Below are positions 17,712-25,063 of a stretch of DNA of 34,686 nucleotides, piece after piece. This stretch comes from Runella sp. (GTDB lineage: Bacteria > Bacteroidota > Bacteroidia > Cytophagales > Spirosomataceae), in assembly GCF_027484545.1 (NCBI RefSeq), contig NZ_JAIXST010000315.1:1-34686 (forward strand), read 5' to 3'. The stretch's first letter is position 1; each line of letters begins with the position of its first letter. The notes beneath the pieces were generated by a model. The model saw nothing but the letters and a program-made list of their open reading frames with translations, had not been told where the DNA came from and ran no database searches. A program made the position numbers and the translations under genes.

Positions 17712-17739
17712 CGCTTAGACAAAAAACTTAGTATCTTTG
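17707..17739 (+). promoter_or_regulatory. Candidate accD promoter
   Basis: TTTG at 17707-17710 and an exact TAnnTTTG element (TATCTTTG) at 17732-17739 are 21 bases apart, matching the Bacteroidota sigma-70 promoter pattern. The upstream element overlaps the alkD stop codon. Transcription would start near 17746, leaving a leader of about 95 bases that contains the 21-base palindrome before the accD ATG. Confidence 0.5.
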
Positions 17740-17782
17740 AAGCCGCTTTTGCGGTAGTTGATTGCTGTCCGTTAATCGTTAT

Positions 17783-17803
17783 TTATTGACTATCAGTCAA
17801 TAA
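17783..17803. promoter_or_regulatory. Perfect 9-bp inverted repeat upstream of accD
   Basis: Arms TTATTGACT (17783-17791) and AGTCAATAA (17795-17803) are separated by ATC. The size and symmetry fit a dimeric repressor operator, about 39 bases before the accD ATG and downstream of the candidate promoter. No poly-T tract follows, so it is not a terminator. The binding protein is unknown. Confidence 0.4.
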
Positions 17804-17841
17804 CGCGTTTTCAACTGTAAACTATAACCTGCATACTAACA

Positions 17842-18684
17842 ATGTCTTGGTTTACCAGAAAAGAAAGAGGCATTCAGACGCCCACTGAAATGAAACGTGA
17901 AGCCCCCGATGGGCTTTGGTATCAATGTCCGAATTGTAAGCATGTCATGCACACACGCGAACACAAGCTTAACGCTTGTACGTGCGTAAAGTGTAGTTAC
18001 CACGAAAAAATTGGCTCTGAGGCCTATTTTGGAGTCTTATTTGATGATGGCGAATACACCGAATTGGATGTCAATATGCTGTCAGGCGACCCCCTTAATT
18101 TTGAAGACACAAAAAAATACCCTGACCGTATTCGCGATACTGTCAAAAAAACAGGTTTGAAAGATGCCGTCCGGACTGCTTATGGCAAAATGGATGAGCT
18201 TGACATTGTGGTAAGCTGCATGGATTTTAATTTCATCGGTGGCTCAATGGGTTCAGTAGTAGGGGAGAAGATTGCAAGAGGAATTGATCATGCAATAACC
18301 CATCGTAAGCCCTTTTTAATGATCTCCCGTTCCGGTGGTGCACGTATGATGGAAGCGGGATATTCGTTAATGCAAATGGCAAAAACATCGGCAAAATTAG
18401 CTTTATTGTCGGAAGCTAAAGTTCCTTATATTTCTCTTTTAACCGATCCTACTACGGGTGGGGTAACTGCATCTTATGCTATGTTAGGTGATTTTAACAT
18501 AGCTGAGCCAGGTGCATTAATTGGTTTTGCCGGGCCGCGTGTGATTCGGGAAACAATTGGAAAGGATCTACCAAAAGGTTTTCAAAGTGCCGAATTTGTC
18601 TTAGAACATGGTTTTTTAGATTTTATCGTTGATCGTAAAGATTTAAAAGATAAACTCGCCAGTCTGTTGAGAATGCTGCAGTAA
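17842..18684 (+). CDS. accD: Acetyl-CoA carboxylase carboxyltransferase subunit beta
   Basis: A 280-residue subunit that, with AccA, transfers carboxyl from carboxybiotin to acetyl-CoA to make malonyl-CoA, the first step of fatty-acid synthesis. The N-terminal zinc ribbon has four cysteines, C29, C32, C48 and C51 (QCPNCKH ... CVKCSYH). The carboxyltransferase core shows [47 protein letters not shown] and [26 protein letters not shown], all typical of AccD. The length is normal. It appears to have its own promoter within the end of alkD, and a hairpin follows its stop. Confidence 0.97.
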   Translation: MSWFTRKERGIQTPTEMKREAPDGLWYQCPNCKHVMHTREHKLNACTCVKCSYHEKIGSEAYFGVLFDDGEYTELDVNMLSGDPLNFEDTKKYPDRIRDTVKKTGLKDAVRTAYGKMDELDIVVSCMDFNFIGGSMGSVVGEKIARGIDHAITHRKPFLMISRSGGARMMEAGYSLMQMAKTSAKLALLSEAKVPYISLLTDPTTGGVTASYAMLGDFNIAEPGALIGFAGPRVIRETIGKDLPKGFQSAEFVLEHGFLDFIVDRKDLKDKLASLLRMLQ

Positions 18685-18709
18685 CTAATTTTCTGGAAAA
18701 ATTAGTTTT
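18683..18709 (+). terminator. AT-rich hairpin terminator after accD
   Basis: The 10-bp arms AACTAATTTT (18683-18692) and AAAATTAGTT (18698-18707) overlap the accD stop codon and end in a short TTTT run. The stem is AT-rich, so it is a moderate candidate. Confidence 0.5.
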
Positions 18710-18731
18710 ATGGAAACTTAATCTCTACGTT

Positions 18732-19703
18732 ATGCGACTCGTTTCCCATCCTGTTCTTTGTAATTACTACGTGACGTACCGCTGCAACGCCACCTGTAGT
18801 TTTTGTGATATTTGGGAACGACCTTCACCTTACGTAACAACAGAAAATGCCAGTTCCAACATTTCTTCGTTAAAACGTCTGGGTGTAAAGGTGATTGACT
18901 TTACAGGTGGAGAACCCCTTTTGCATCGTCAATTAGATCAATTACTTAGAGAGACCAAACGTCAGGGACTGCTTACAACCGTTACATCAAATGCGCTTCT
19001 TTACCCAAAATATGCTCAGCGATTACGCGGCTTGATTGATATGCTGCATTTTTCCCTCGATTCTCCTGATGGCGATGAGCACGACAAATCTCGGGGGGTA
19101 AAGTGCTTTGATAAAGTAATGGAGTCTATTCAGGTAGCCAAATCACTTGGTGAACATCCTGATATTCTGTTTACGGTTTTTGAGAATAATATTCATCAAA
19201 TAGAACGTGTTTGGAAAGAAATATGCCTGCCCAATGATTTGGTTCTTATTTTAAATCCTGTATTTGAATATAATACCGTTGGTTCCCAACTTTCACCACA
19301 AGCACTTCAGAAATTACGGTACTGGGGAAAACAGCGAAATATTTATCTAAATGATGCTTTTGTACAACTTCGACTTGATGGAGGGAACCACGTTGAAAAC
19401 CCTATATGTCTTGCCGGAAGTACAACAATCGTTATTTCTCCCGAAAACAAACTTGTTTTACCGTGTTATCATTTAGGTTTAAAAGAATTCCCAATTGAGG
19501 ATAATTTATATAATCTGTATCGTTCTGACGAAGTTCAAAAATTTGTAGCATTGGAAGGGCGTTTGCCTGCTTGTGAAGGTTGCGCCATTAACTGCTATAT
19601 GCAACCTTCTTTCGCCGTAGAAATCAACAAATACTGGTGGAAAGCCCTTCCAAGCACTCTCAAATACAATCGCCTTAAAGGCACTTGGAAACAGTTATTT
19701 TGA
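18732..19703 (+). CDS. Radical SAM protein with SPASM-like C-terminus, function unknown
   Basis: A 323-residue iron-sulfur enzyme-like protein. The radical SAM cluster motif C18-x3-C22-x2-C25 (YRCNATCSFCDIW) binds the 4Fe-4S cluster that cleaves S-adenosylmethionine. TGGEPLL at 58-64 contacts SAM, and HFSLDSPDGDEHDKSRG at 106-122 is a typical later strand. The C-terminal region has C226, C245, C281, C284 and C288 (PACEGCAINCYM), suggesting an auxiliary cluster of the SPASM or twitch kind, used in peptide or cofactor maturation. No partner peptide or substrate gene is seen beside it. It sits 47 bases after accD with a hairpin between them, and 139 bases before ybeY. Confidence 0.8.
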   Translation: MRLVSHPVLCNYYVTYRCNATCSFCDIWERPSPYVTTENASSNISSLKRLGVKVIDFTGGEPLLHRQLDQLLRETKRQGLLTTVTSNALLYPKYAQRLRGLIDMLHFSLDSPDGDEHDKSRGVKCFDKVMESIQVAKSLGEHPDILFTVFENNIHQIERVWKEICLPNDLVLILNPVFEYNTVGSQLSPQALQKLRYWGKQRNIYLNDAFVQLRLDGGNHVENPICLAGSTTIVISPENKLVLPCYHLGLKEFPIEDNLYNLYRSDEVQKFVALEGRLPACEGCAINCYMQPSFAVEINKYWWKALPSTLKYNRLKGTWKQLF

Positions 19704-19732
19704 AACTTCGCTCTCTCTTGGCTAATTTTGTA

Positions 19733-19740
19733 CTTTGGCA
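19733..19740 (+). promoter_or_regulatory. TAnnTTTG -7 element upstream of ybeY
   Basis: TAATTTTG is an exact match to the Bacteroidota -7 element, in the 139-base space before ybeY. No TTTG or TTG at the normal distance is evident, so only half of the promoter is supported. Confidence 0.3.
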
Positions 19741-19842
19741 TTGAGAATTAAGTTATTAGCCTTCAGATAAAACCTTTTCAGCTACCTACTGCTCGCTGCC
19801 CATTTCTCACTCTACGGCTAATACCGTACACTTACTATTTTA

Positions 19843-20256
19843 ATGATACATTTTTTCAACGAAGATGTAGATTTCAAAGTCTCACATCCCCGCAAAACAA
19901 AAGCATGGCTTAAATCGATCGCAAAAGCGGAGAGCTACGAGGTGAACCAACTCAATTATATTTTTTGTTCAGATGAATACCTGCTTACTATAAATCAACA
20001 ATACCTCAACCACGATTTTTATACTGATATCATCACTTTTGATAATAGTGAAGAAGAAGGAATTGTTGAGGGCGACATTTTTATCAGCCTTGATCGCATC
20101 CGCGAAAATGCCAATGAACTTAATAAACCATTTGAAGAGGAATTGTTCCGTGTATTAGCGCATGGGGTATTACATTTAGTAGGATATGACGATATAAATG
20201 ATGAGCAGGAATTAGAAATGAGAGAAAAAGAAGACCTCTATCTATCACAACTGTAA
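19843..20256 (+). CDS. ybeY: Endoribonuclease YbeY (rRNA maturation)
   Basis: A 137-residue metal-dependent RNase of the UPF0054 family, involved in 16S rRNA 3'-end maturation and ribosome quality control. Landmarks are TDIITFDNSEEEGIVEGDIFIS (61-82) and the metal site AHGVLHLVGYDD at 106-117. The usual motif is H-G-x-L-H-L-x-G-Y-D-H. Here H107 and H111 are present and the third histidine is D117, a substitution I believe is common in this phylum. The length is slightly short but complete. It precedes the parS-like site and mnmG. Confidence 0.93.
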   Translation: MIHFFNEDVDFKVSHPRKTKAWLKSIAKAESYEVNQLNYIFCSDEYLLTINQQYLNHDFYTDIITFDNSEEEGIVEGDIFISLDRIRENANELNKPFEEELFRVLAHGVLHLVGYDDINDEQELEMREKEDLYLSQL

Positions 20257-20284
20257 CTCGCTTTATATCAACACAATACACACA

Positions 20285-20300
20285 TGCTTCACGTGAAACA
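20285..20300. other. parS: parS-like ParB-binding site
   Basis: TGCTTCACGTGAAACA matches the bacterial parS consensus TGTTTCACGTGAAACA at 15 of 16 positions, with C for T at position 3. It lies in the 93-base space between ybeY and mnmG, about 4.4 kb from the DnaA-box array at 24699-25221. ParB binds such sites near the origin to load SMC and segregate new origins. The position beside an independently recognised origin makes a chance match unlikely. parA and parB are not in the window. Confidence 0.8.
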
Positions 20301-20315
20301 TTTTTGAATTTTCTC

Positions 20316-20331
20316 AAAAACACGTGAAACT
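20316..20331. other. Second, half-conserved parS-like site
   Basis: CACGTGAAAC at 20321-20330 repeats the core and right arm of the parS-like site 31 bases further on, but the left arm is AAAAA instead of TGTTT. Between the two cores, TTTTTGA (20301-20307) and TCAAAAA (20314-20320) are complementary, so the region can also fold as a hairpin. It may be a weak accessory site or a decayed copy. Confidence 0.4.
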
Positions 20332-20349
20332 AAAATATTTTCAAAAGAT

Positions 20350-22212
20350 ATGTTTTCAAAATACGATGTAATTGTAGTAGGAGCAGGTCATGCCGGTTGC
20401 GAAGCAGCAGCAGCAGCAGCCAACATGGGCTCAAAAGTTTTGTTGGTCACAATGAATATGCAAACCATTGCACAGATGTCCTGTAATCCTGCAATGGGGG
20501 GGGTGGCAAAAGGACAAATCGTTCGGGAGATAGATGCTTTGGGGGGACAGTCAGGAATTATTAGTGATAAGACAATGATTCAATTCCGTATGCTCAATCG
20601 CTCAAAAGGTCCGGCTATGTGGTCACCACGATGCCAAAGTGACCGAATGCGTTTTGCAGAAGAATGGCGTCTGACATTGGAACAAACGCCCAATGTTGAT
20701 TTTTGGCAAGACACTGCCCGCGAGGTTATTGTAAAAGACGGCCGTGTAATCGGCATAAAAACAACTCTCGGATTAGAAATTTTAGGTAATTCAGTAGTAC
20801 TTACCAATGGTACATTTCTAAATGGCCTCATTCATATTGGCGAAAAAAACTTCGGCGGAGGAAGGGTAGGGGAGAGGGCTGCTACAGGAATTACCGAGCA
20901 ATTGATTACACTTGGGTTTGAATCAGGGCGAATGAAAACAGGAACGCCTCCTCGTGTTGATGGGCGTTCACTCGATTACACTCGGATGGAAGAACAACCC
21001 GGCGACGAAAATCCTAGCCAATTTTCATATACAGACACGCCTAAATTAACCAATCAAAGATGCTGTTGGATTACCTACACCAATGAGGCTGTTCATGCAG
21101 TTTTGAGAACAGGGTTTGACAGATCTCCAATGTTTACAGGAAGAATTAAAGGATTAGGTCCACGCTACTGTCCTTCCGTTGAAGATAAAATCAACCGATT
21201 TGCAGACAAAGACAGTCACCAAATTTTTGTCGAGCCAGAAGGATGGAATACTGTTGAAATGTACATTAACGGCTTTTCCACTTCATTACCTGAAGACATA
21301 CAATACAAAGCGATTCGTCTTATACCTGGTTTTGAAAACGCAAAAATATTCCGCCCAGGATATGCTATTGAATATGATTATTTTCCGCCTACTCAATTAA
21401 AATTAACACTTGAAACCCATCTCATAAAAAATCTATTTTTTGCGGGGCAAATCAACGGAACTACGGGTTACGAAGAAGCGGCCTGTCAAGGGTTAGTTGC
21501 TGGAATAAATGCGCATCAAAATGCGCATGAGTTAGACGCATTTGTATTGAAGCGTTCAGAAGCATACATAGGAGTATTGGTAGATGATTTAGTAAATAAA
21601 GGGACCGAAGAACCGTATCGAATGTTTACCTCTCGCGCAGAGTATCGCACACTACTCCGCCAAGATAATGCCGATATTCGATTAACAGCATTAGGTCATA
21701 AAATTGGATTGGCTAATGATGCACGGTTAGAACGCGTACAAAAAAAAATTGCAAATACCGAAGCAATATTGGAAGAGTTGCGAAAAGTAAAAGTTTTACC
21801 TGAAGAAGTAAATGGACTGCTTTCAGAAATAGGGACCTCAACGATTAGAGAAAAACAACCGTTGTTTCAACTACTCAAGCGTCCCGACATTGAAATAGAA
21901 GATATCAAAAAACTGAATCCTGCTTTTGCAGAGTTCTTAAATCGCTTCGACGAAGAATCGGCAGAGCAAGCAATGATTAAGATCAAGTACGAAAGCTATA
22001 TTGAAAAGGAACGGCTCATGGTCGAAAAAATGAGCAAACTGGAAGACCTCGAAATCATAACTAATTTTGACTATGATCGTGTCTCTGCTTTGTCTTTTGA
22101 AGGACGGCAGAAACTAAAAAAATTACGACCTCAAACGTTAGGTCAGGCTTCTCGCATAAGTGGCGTAAGCCCATCAGATGTTTCCGTGCTTCTAATTTAT
22201 TTAGGAAGGTAG
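20350..22212 (+). CDS. mnmG: tRNA uridine-5-carboxymethylaminomethyl modification enzyme MnmG (GidA)
   Basis: A 620-residue FAD enzyme that, with MnmE, modifies the wobble uridine of several tRNAs. The FAD dinucleotide-binding motif VIVVGAGHAGCEAA is at 7-20, followed by MSCNPAMGGVAKGQIVREIDALGG, PRCQSDRMRFAEEWR, GTPPRVDGRSLDY, GRIKGLGPRYCPSVEDKI, and FFAGQINGTTGYEEAACQGLVAGINA. The C-terminal tRNA-binding part includes FTSRAEYRTLLRQDNADIRLT. The length is full. It is a classical neighbour of oriC (its old name gidA comes from this), and here it lies between a parS-like site and the DnaA-box array. A strong terminator follows. Confidence 0.98.
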   Translation: MFSKYDVIVVGAGHAGCEAAAAAANMGSKVLLVTMNMQTIAQMSCNPAMGGVAKGQIVREIDALGGQSGIISDKTMIQFRMLNRSKGPAMWSPRCQSDRMRFAEEWRLTLEQTPNVDFWQDTAREVIVKDGRVIGIKTTLGLEILGNSVVLTNGTFLNGLIHIGEKNFGGGRVGERAATGITEQLITLGFESGRMKTGTPPRVDGRSLDYTRMEEQPGDENPSQFSYTDTPKLTNQRCCWITYTNEAVHAVLRTGFDRSPMFTGRIKGLGPRYCPSVEDKINRFADKDSHQIFVEPEGWNTVEMYINGFSTSLPEDIQYKAIRLIPGFENAKIFRPGYAIEYDYFPPTQLKLTLETHLIKNLFFAGQINGTTGYEEAACQGLVAGINAHQNAHELDAFVLKRSEAYIGVLVDDLVNKGTEEPYRMFTSRAEYRTLLRQDNADIRLTALGHKIGLANDARLERVQKKIANTEAILEELRKVKVLPEEVNGLLSEIGTSTIREKQPLFQLLKRPDIEIEDIKKLNPAFAEFLNRFDEESAEQAMIKIKYESYIEKERLMVEKMSKLEDLEIITNFDYDRVSALSFEGRQKLKKLRPQTLGQASRISGVSPSDVSVLLIYLGR

Positions 22213-22246
22213 TTCACAAGAAGTATACGCGTTAAAAGATGTTAAT

Positions 22247-22279
22247 AAATAGGGGCTTTGAAAGCCCCTATTTATTTTT
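22247..22279 (+). terminator. Intrinsic terminator after mnmG
   Basis: AAATAGGGGCTTT (22247-22259) and AAAGCCCCTATTT (22261-22273) form a long hairpin with a small loop, followed by a T-rich tract. It lies 35 bases after the mnmG stop. It overlaps the upstream in-frame ATG (22239) of the next gene's frame, which is why I place that gene's start at 22287. Confidence 0.85.
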
Positions 22280-22280
22280 G
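22273..22280 (+). promoter_or_regulatory. TAnnTTTG -7 element formed by the terminator tail
   Basis: TATTTTTG fits the -7 element exactly and is made from the T tract of the mnmG terminator. Transcription would begin at about 22287, the ATG of the next gene, giving a leaderless or nearly leaderless message. No TTTG is present at the usual upstream distance. Confidence 0.35.
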
Positions 22281-22286
22281 TCACCT

Positions 22287-22973
22287 ATGAAACCAAAACT
22301 AACTTTTTTACTAATCGCGTTTTTACTCGTCTTTATCACAGTGATTGTTTCCTATATTTTCCTTTCTAAGCTCTGGTTCAATCGTCAAGTTACCGCAAGA
22401 AATATCACCTTCTATTTCGACTCTCCTGATAAATGCTTAGATATGCCCGATGAAACCATTAAAACTCAAATTATTCAGGCCACCGATTATTTTTATAAAA
22501 ACTGCTTATACGCCGATTCATCCATAAAGCACCAAATCATATTTTATAAAAATCCATTGATAAGGCAGCTGGTTTTATTTTATGCGTCTAAACATAATTT
22601 AGGCTTTTGCTTAACGAAATTTAACCGGCTGATTCTTATTTATAAAGTGGATTTTTGTACAGACGGTGTACCTATGCATATCCCTTATTCTGAAAACAAT
22701 TTATATTTATACCGTAGAAATAAAGTCATTATTCATGAACTTGTTCACAGCAGTATGGTAGCAAAGCTTGGTCATAAACGTTATTATCGCCTTCCCGTTT
22801 GGGTAAGAGAAGGCTATGCTGAATGGATTACCCATGAGACCGATGACTATCTATGTAGATTCACCAAAGAACAGTATCCCTATCAAGGCTACTATTCTCA
22901 ATTTTATAATGCGGCACAAAAATACAATGGGAACGTAAGGCATTTAATAAATGACTTAGAGAAAGCACAATAA
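22287..22973 (+). CDS. Membrane-anchored HExxH metallopeptidase-like protein
   Basis: A 228-residue protein. An N-terminal membrane anchor or signal sequence lies at about 5-28 (LTFLLIAFLLVFITVIVSYIFLS), so the rest is probably extracytoplasmic. The zinc-peptidase motif HELVHSS has H150, E151 and H154. LPVWVREGYAEW follows at 169-180, where E175 is 21 residues after H154, as in gluzincins of the peptidase MA type. Four cysteines (C50, C73, C108, C124) lie in the middle region and could form disulfides. The family and substrate are unknown. An in-frame ATG 16 codons upstream lies before the mnmG terminator and was rejected. It is isolated between two terminator modules, so it is monocistronic. 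Confidence 0.65.
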   Translation: MKPKLTFLLIAFLLVFITVIVSYIFLSKLWFNRQVTARNITFYFDSPDKCLDMPDETIKTQIIQATDYFYKNCLYADSSIKHQIIFYKNPLIRQLVLFYASKHNLGFCLTKFNRLILIYKVDFCTDGVPMHIPYSENNLYLYRRNKVIIHELVHSSMVAKLGHKRYYRLPVWVREGYAEWITHETDDYLCRFTKEQYPYQGYYSQFYNAAQKYNGNVRHLINDLEKAQ

Positions 22974-22999
22974 TCAAAATTTAAAAGATGTTAATTTGC

Positions 23000-23029
23000 A
23001 GAGGCTTAATCAAAGCCTCTTTTATTTTT
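23000..23029 (+). terminator. Intrinsic terminator after the metallopeptidase-like gene
   Basis: AGAGGCTT (23000-23007) and AAGCCTCT (23013-23020) pair around a 5-base loop and are followed by TTTATTTTT. It starts 26 bases after the stop codon. The tail is the same as in the terminator after mnmG. Confidence 0.8.
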
Positions 23030-23030
23030 G
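23023..23030 (+). promoter_or_regulatory. TAnnTTTG -7 element before the Ig-like lipoprotein gene
   Basis: TATTTTTG is an exact -7 match at the end of the preceding terminator. A TTTG lies at 22995-22998, 24 bases upstream, slightly farther than usual. Transcription would start near 23037, about 27 bases before the ATG at 23064. Confidence 0.4.
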
Positions 23031-23063
23031 TTAAAAATCCAGAAAACTATAGTTGCTTTCAGC

Positions 23064-24713
23064 ATGATAAAATCAATAAGAGTTCTTTTTTATTTCGGCC
23101 TATTGCCGGTATTCTATTGCTTAATATTAGTTAGCTGTTCACAGCCCATTTCACCTACGGGAGGTAAGCGTGATACTATTCCCCCTAAGCTTGTAAAAAG
23201 TACACCTGCCAACAAACAGACAAACTACAAAGGAAAGACCGTTGATTTGGAATTTGACGAATACGTGGTAGCAGAAAATTTGCAACAAAAGCTCCTCATT
23301 ACGCCCGATGCCGGCGAGTATGATTCTAAGATTAGACCTAATGGGCTTCGTCTTACATTCAGAAAATCGCTAGATTCTGCCAAGACTTATTCTCTTTCTT
23401 TTGGAGATGCCATCAAAGACTTTAGTGAGAAAAATCCTGCACAAAATCTCCGGGTTGTTTTTAGCACAGGCATGTATATAGACTCTGCATTGGTGAAAGG
23501 TGAGGTGAAAGACTTGCTAACCAATAAGCCTTTATTGGATGTGTTAGTCGGAATGTATCCAAACTCAGACACGCTTAATATCGAAAAAATGAAACCCAGT
23601 TACTTTACTCGTTCCGATAGTTCAGGGCGATTCAGCATTGAGAATATAAAATCCAACACCTATCAACTCGTGGCATTTGATGATAAAAATCGCTCTTTGA
23701 CGTACAATCCGAAGGCCGAGAGAATAGCCTATTTAAGAGATAGTATGGTTTTAAAGGATTCTACGCAAGTCTCAGGCGTTTTATTAAAGGTGTTCATGGC
23801 CAATAATACCCTCGCAAAAGTGCGAAATACGACTCCCAGGGCCTATTATTACTCTGTTAATTATGACAAAGGATTTGTGGACTACAAAGTGAAATTTGAT
23901 AACCCCGAAGATTCAATTCCCCACTTTCAGGCTGGGACAAATGAATTGCGATTTTACAATACTAAAAACCGAAAGGATACGCTGATAACAAAAATAATGA
24001 TTAGAGATTCCATTGGCTTGACCTTTGAACACACTCAAAAAATCAAATTTCGGGAAATAAGAACAGGGAGTAAGAACGCCGATTCAAACCGTGACCCGTT
24101 TGAAATGAAGACTAATTTTCAGCCAAATGATGAGATAGAGCCTCGCCTGTTTACATTAAAATTAACATTTACAAAGCCCTTAGCCGAGGCTCGACTCAAT
24201 CAAATACAACTATTTAGTGATAGTACTAAAGTCGAGAAAGTACAGCCTTCTGACTTTATTTGGGATAACAATAAGACGATACTATCGCTTTCACGCCCCA
24301 TTGCTGCTCAACGTCAACTAAAAATAATTCTTCCAAAATCTACTTTTTTCAGTGTTGAAAACGACACAATCCCCGAACGGATTTATAAACTGCCAATTAT
24401 GGAAGAAGATAACTACAGCACATTGGAAGGAGAAATCCGCGGTGCTAAAGGTAAATTCATCATCGAATTGTTGGATGATAAGTTTGAGGTTGTCAAATCC
24501 ATTGCTAACAAAACTTCCTATCAATTTAATTATCTTAAACCTTCGACGTATTCTGTACGAGTTATTGTAGATGCAAATAATAATGGTCGTTGGGATACGG
24601 GTGATTTCAAGACTAAGCGATTAGCTGAACCTATCGTTTTTTATCCTGATCCCATTAAAGTGAAGAAGAATTTTGTGATGAGTGTCGCAGATATAGACTT
24701 ATCCACAAAATAA
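23064..24713 (+). CDS. SbsA Ig-like domain lipoprotein
   Basis: A 549-residue envelope lipoprotein. Residues 1-24 are a type II signal peptide, and the lipobox LVSC places the lipidated cysteine at C25. The mature protein starts CSQPISPTGGKRDTIPPKLVKSTPANKQTNYKG, the typical opening of Bacteroidota proteins with an SbsA-type Ig-like domain (about 40-140, with VDLEFDEYVVAENL and RPNGLRLTF). Further beta-rich regions follow, including DLLTNKPLLDVLVGMYPNSDT and YSVRVIVDANNNGRWDTGDF near the end. The molecular role is unknown, but surface or periplasmic location is likely. The frame can extend upstream to a TTG at 23028, which would overlap the promoter element, so the ATG is preferred. Its last codons contain an exact DnaA box of the origin. 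Confidence 0.8.
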   Translation: MIKSIRVLFYFGLLPVFYCLILVSCSQPISPTGGKRDTIPPKLVKSTPANKQTNYKGKTVDLEFDEYVVAENLQQKLLITPDAGEYDSKIRPNGLRLTFRKSLDSAKTYSLSFGDAIKDFSEKNPAQNLRVVFSTGMYIDSALVKGEVKDLLTNKPLLDVLVGMYPNSDTLNIEKMKPSYFTRSDSSGRFSIENIKSNTYQLVAFDDKNRSLTYNPKAERIAYLRDSMVLKDSTQVSGVLLKVFMANNTLAKVRNTTPRAYYYSVNYDKGFVDYKVKFDNPEDSIPHFQAGTNELRFYNTKNRKDTLITKIMIRDSIGLTFEHTQKIKFREIRTGSKNADSNRDPFEMKTNFQPNDEIEPRLFTLKLTFTKPLAEARLNQIQLFSDSTKVEKVQPSDFIWDNNKTILSLSRPIAAQRQLKIILPKSTFFSVENDTIPERIYKLPIMEEDNYSTLEGEIRGAKGKFIIELLDDKFEVVKSIANKTSYQFNYLKPSTYSVRVIVDANNNGRWDTGDFKTKRLAEPIVFYPDPIKVKKNFVMSVADIDLSTK

Positions 24714-24743
24714 TTCACAATTCACATCCACTGTGGATAAGTT

Positions 24744-24767
24744 AATGCGCTAAACAGCGCATTTTTT
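24744..24767 (+). terminator. Terminator after the Ig-like lipoprotein gene, inside oriC
   Basis: AATGCGC (24744-24750) and GCGCATT (24757-24763) enclose TAAACA and run into six T. It lies 30 bases after the lipoprotein stop, between the second and third exact DnaA boxes, so it would keep transcription out of the rest of the origin. Confidence 0.75.
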
Positions 24768-24901
24768 GTAAATACCAAAATGAGCTTAGGTAGCTTTTGC
24801 ATTGTGAAACGCGTTTTTCACAAAACGTAACTTTCTGAGGAAAAAATGTGTACAACTTTGTGGATAACTTGGTTTATGTGGGCAAATAAGTGGATAACTA
24901 T

Positions 24902-24978
24902 CAGGATAACTTGTAGATAACACAAATCGAATGTGTATAAAAAGATATGCACATTCGATTTGTGGGTATGTTATCCTG
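24902..24978. repeat. Nested inverted repeat in the middle of oriC
   Basis: The inner arms CACAAATCGAATGTG (24921-24935) and CACATTCGATTTGTG (24950-24964) are a perfect 15-bp inverted repeat around a 14-base loop. Outside them, CAGGATAAC (24902-24910) and GTTATCCTG (24970-24978) form a second perfect pair of 9 bp. No T tract follows, so it is not a terminator. The outer arms contain DnaA-box-like GGATAA/TTATCC cores. Confidence 0.85.
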
Positions 24979-25063
24979 TTGTACACAATGTTTCAAGGCA
25001 TTTTGCACAGTGTTTTATGTGGAAAACAAATAATCCACAACGTTGATAAAGCTATCCACAATC

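Larger units (their letters stand above)
22232..22995 (+). repeat. 15-base direct repeat flanking the metallopeptidase-like gene
   Basis: TTAAAAGATGTTAAT occurs at 22232-22246 and again, identical, at 22981-22995. Each copy is followed within a few bases by a hairpin terminator ending in TTTATTTTTG. The repeated unit is therefore repeat + hairpin + TAnnTTTG. The hairpin arms differ in sequence, so it is not a simple recent duplication of the whole module. Confidence 0.7.

Noticed and set aside
19843-20256. YbeY regarded as inactive because D117 replaces the third histidine
   Set aside because: The substitution appears common in Bacteroidota YbeY to my knowledge, and aspartate can bind metal, so it is not evidence of loss.
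20288-20330. Hairpin between ybeY and mnmG called as a ybeY terminator
   Set aside because: The stem has a 5-base bulge and no T tract after it. The parS-like match explains the CACGTG cores better.
23028-23063. TTG start for the Ig-like lipoprotein
   Set aside because: It overlaps the -7 promoter element and puts extra residues before a good type II signal peptide that begins at the ATG at 23064.
24802-24823. Inverted repeat TTGTGAAA/TTTCACAA in oriC as a terminator or parS site
   Set aside because: No T tract follows, and the centre is not CACGTG. It is recorded only as a weak symmetric element.
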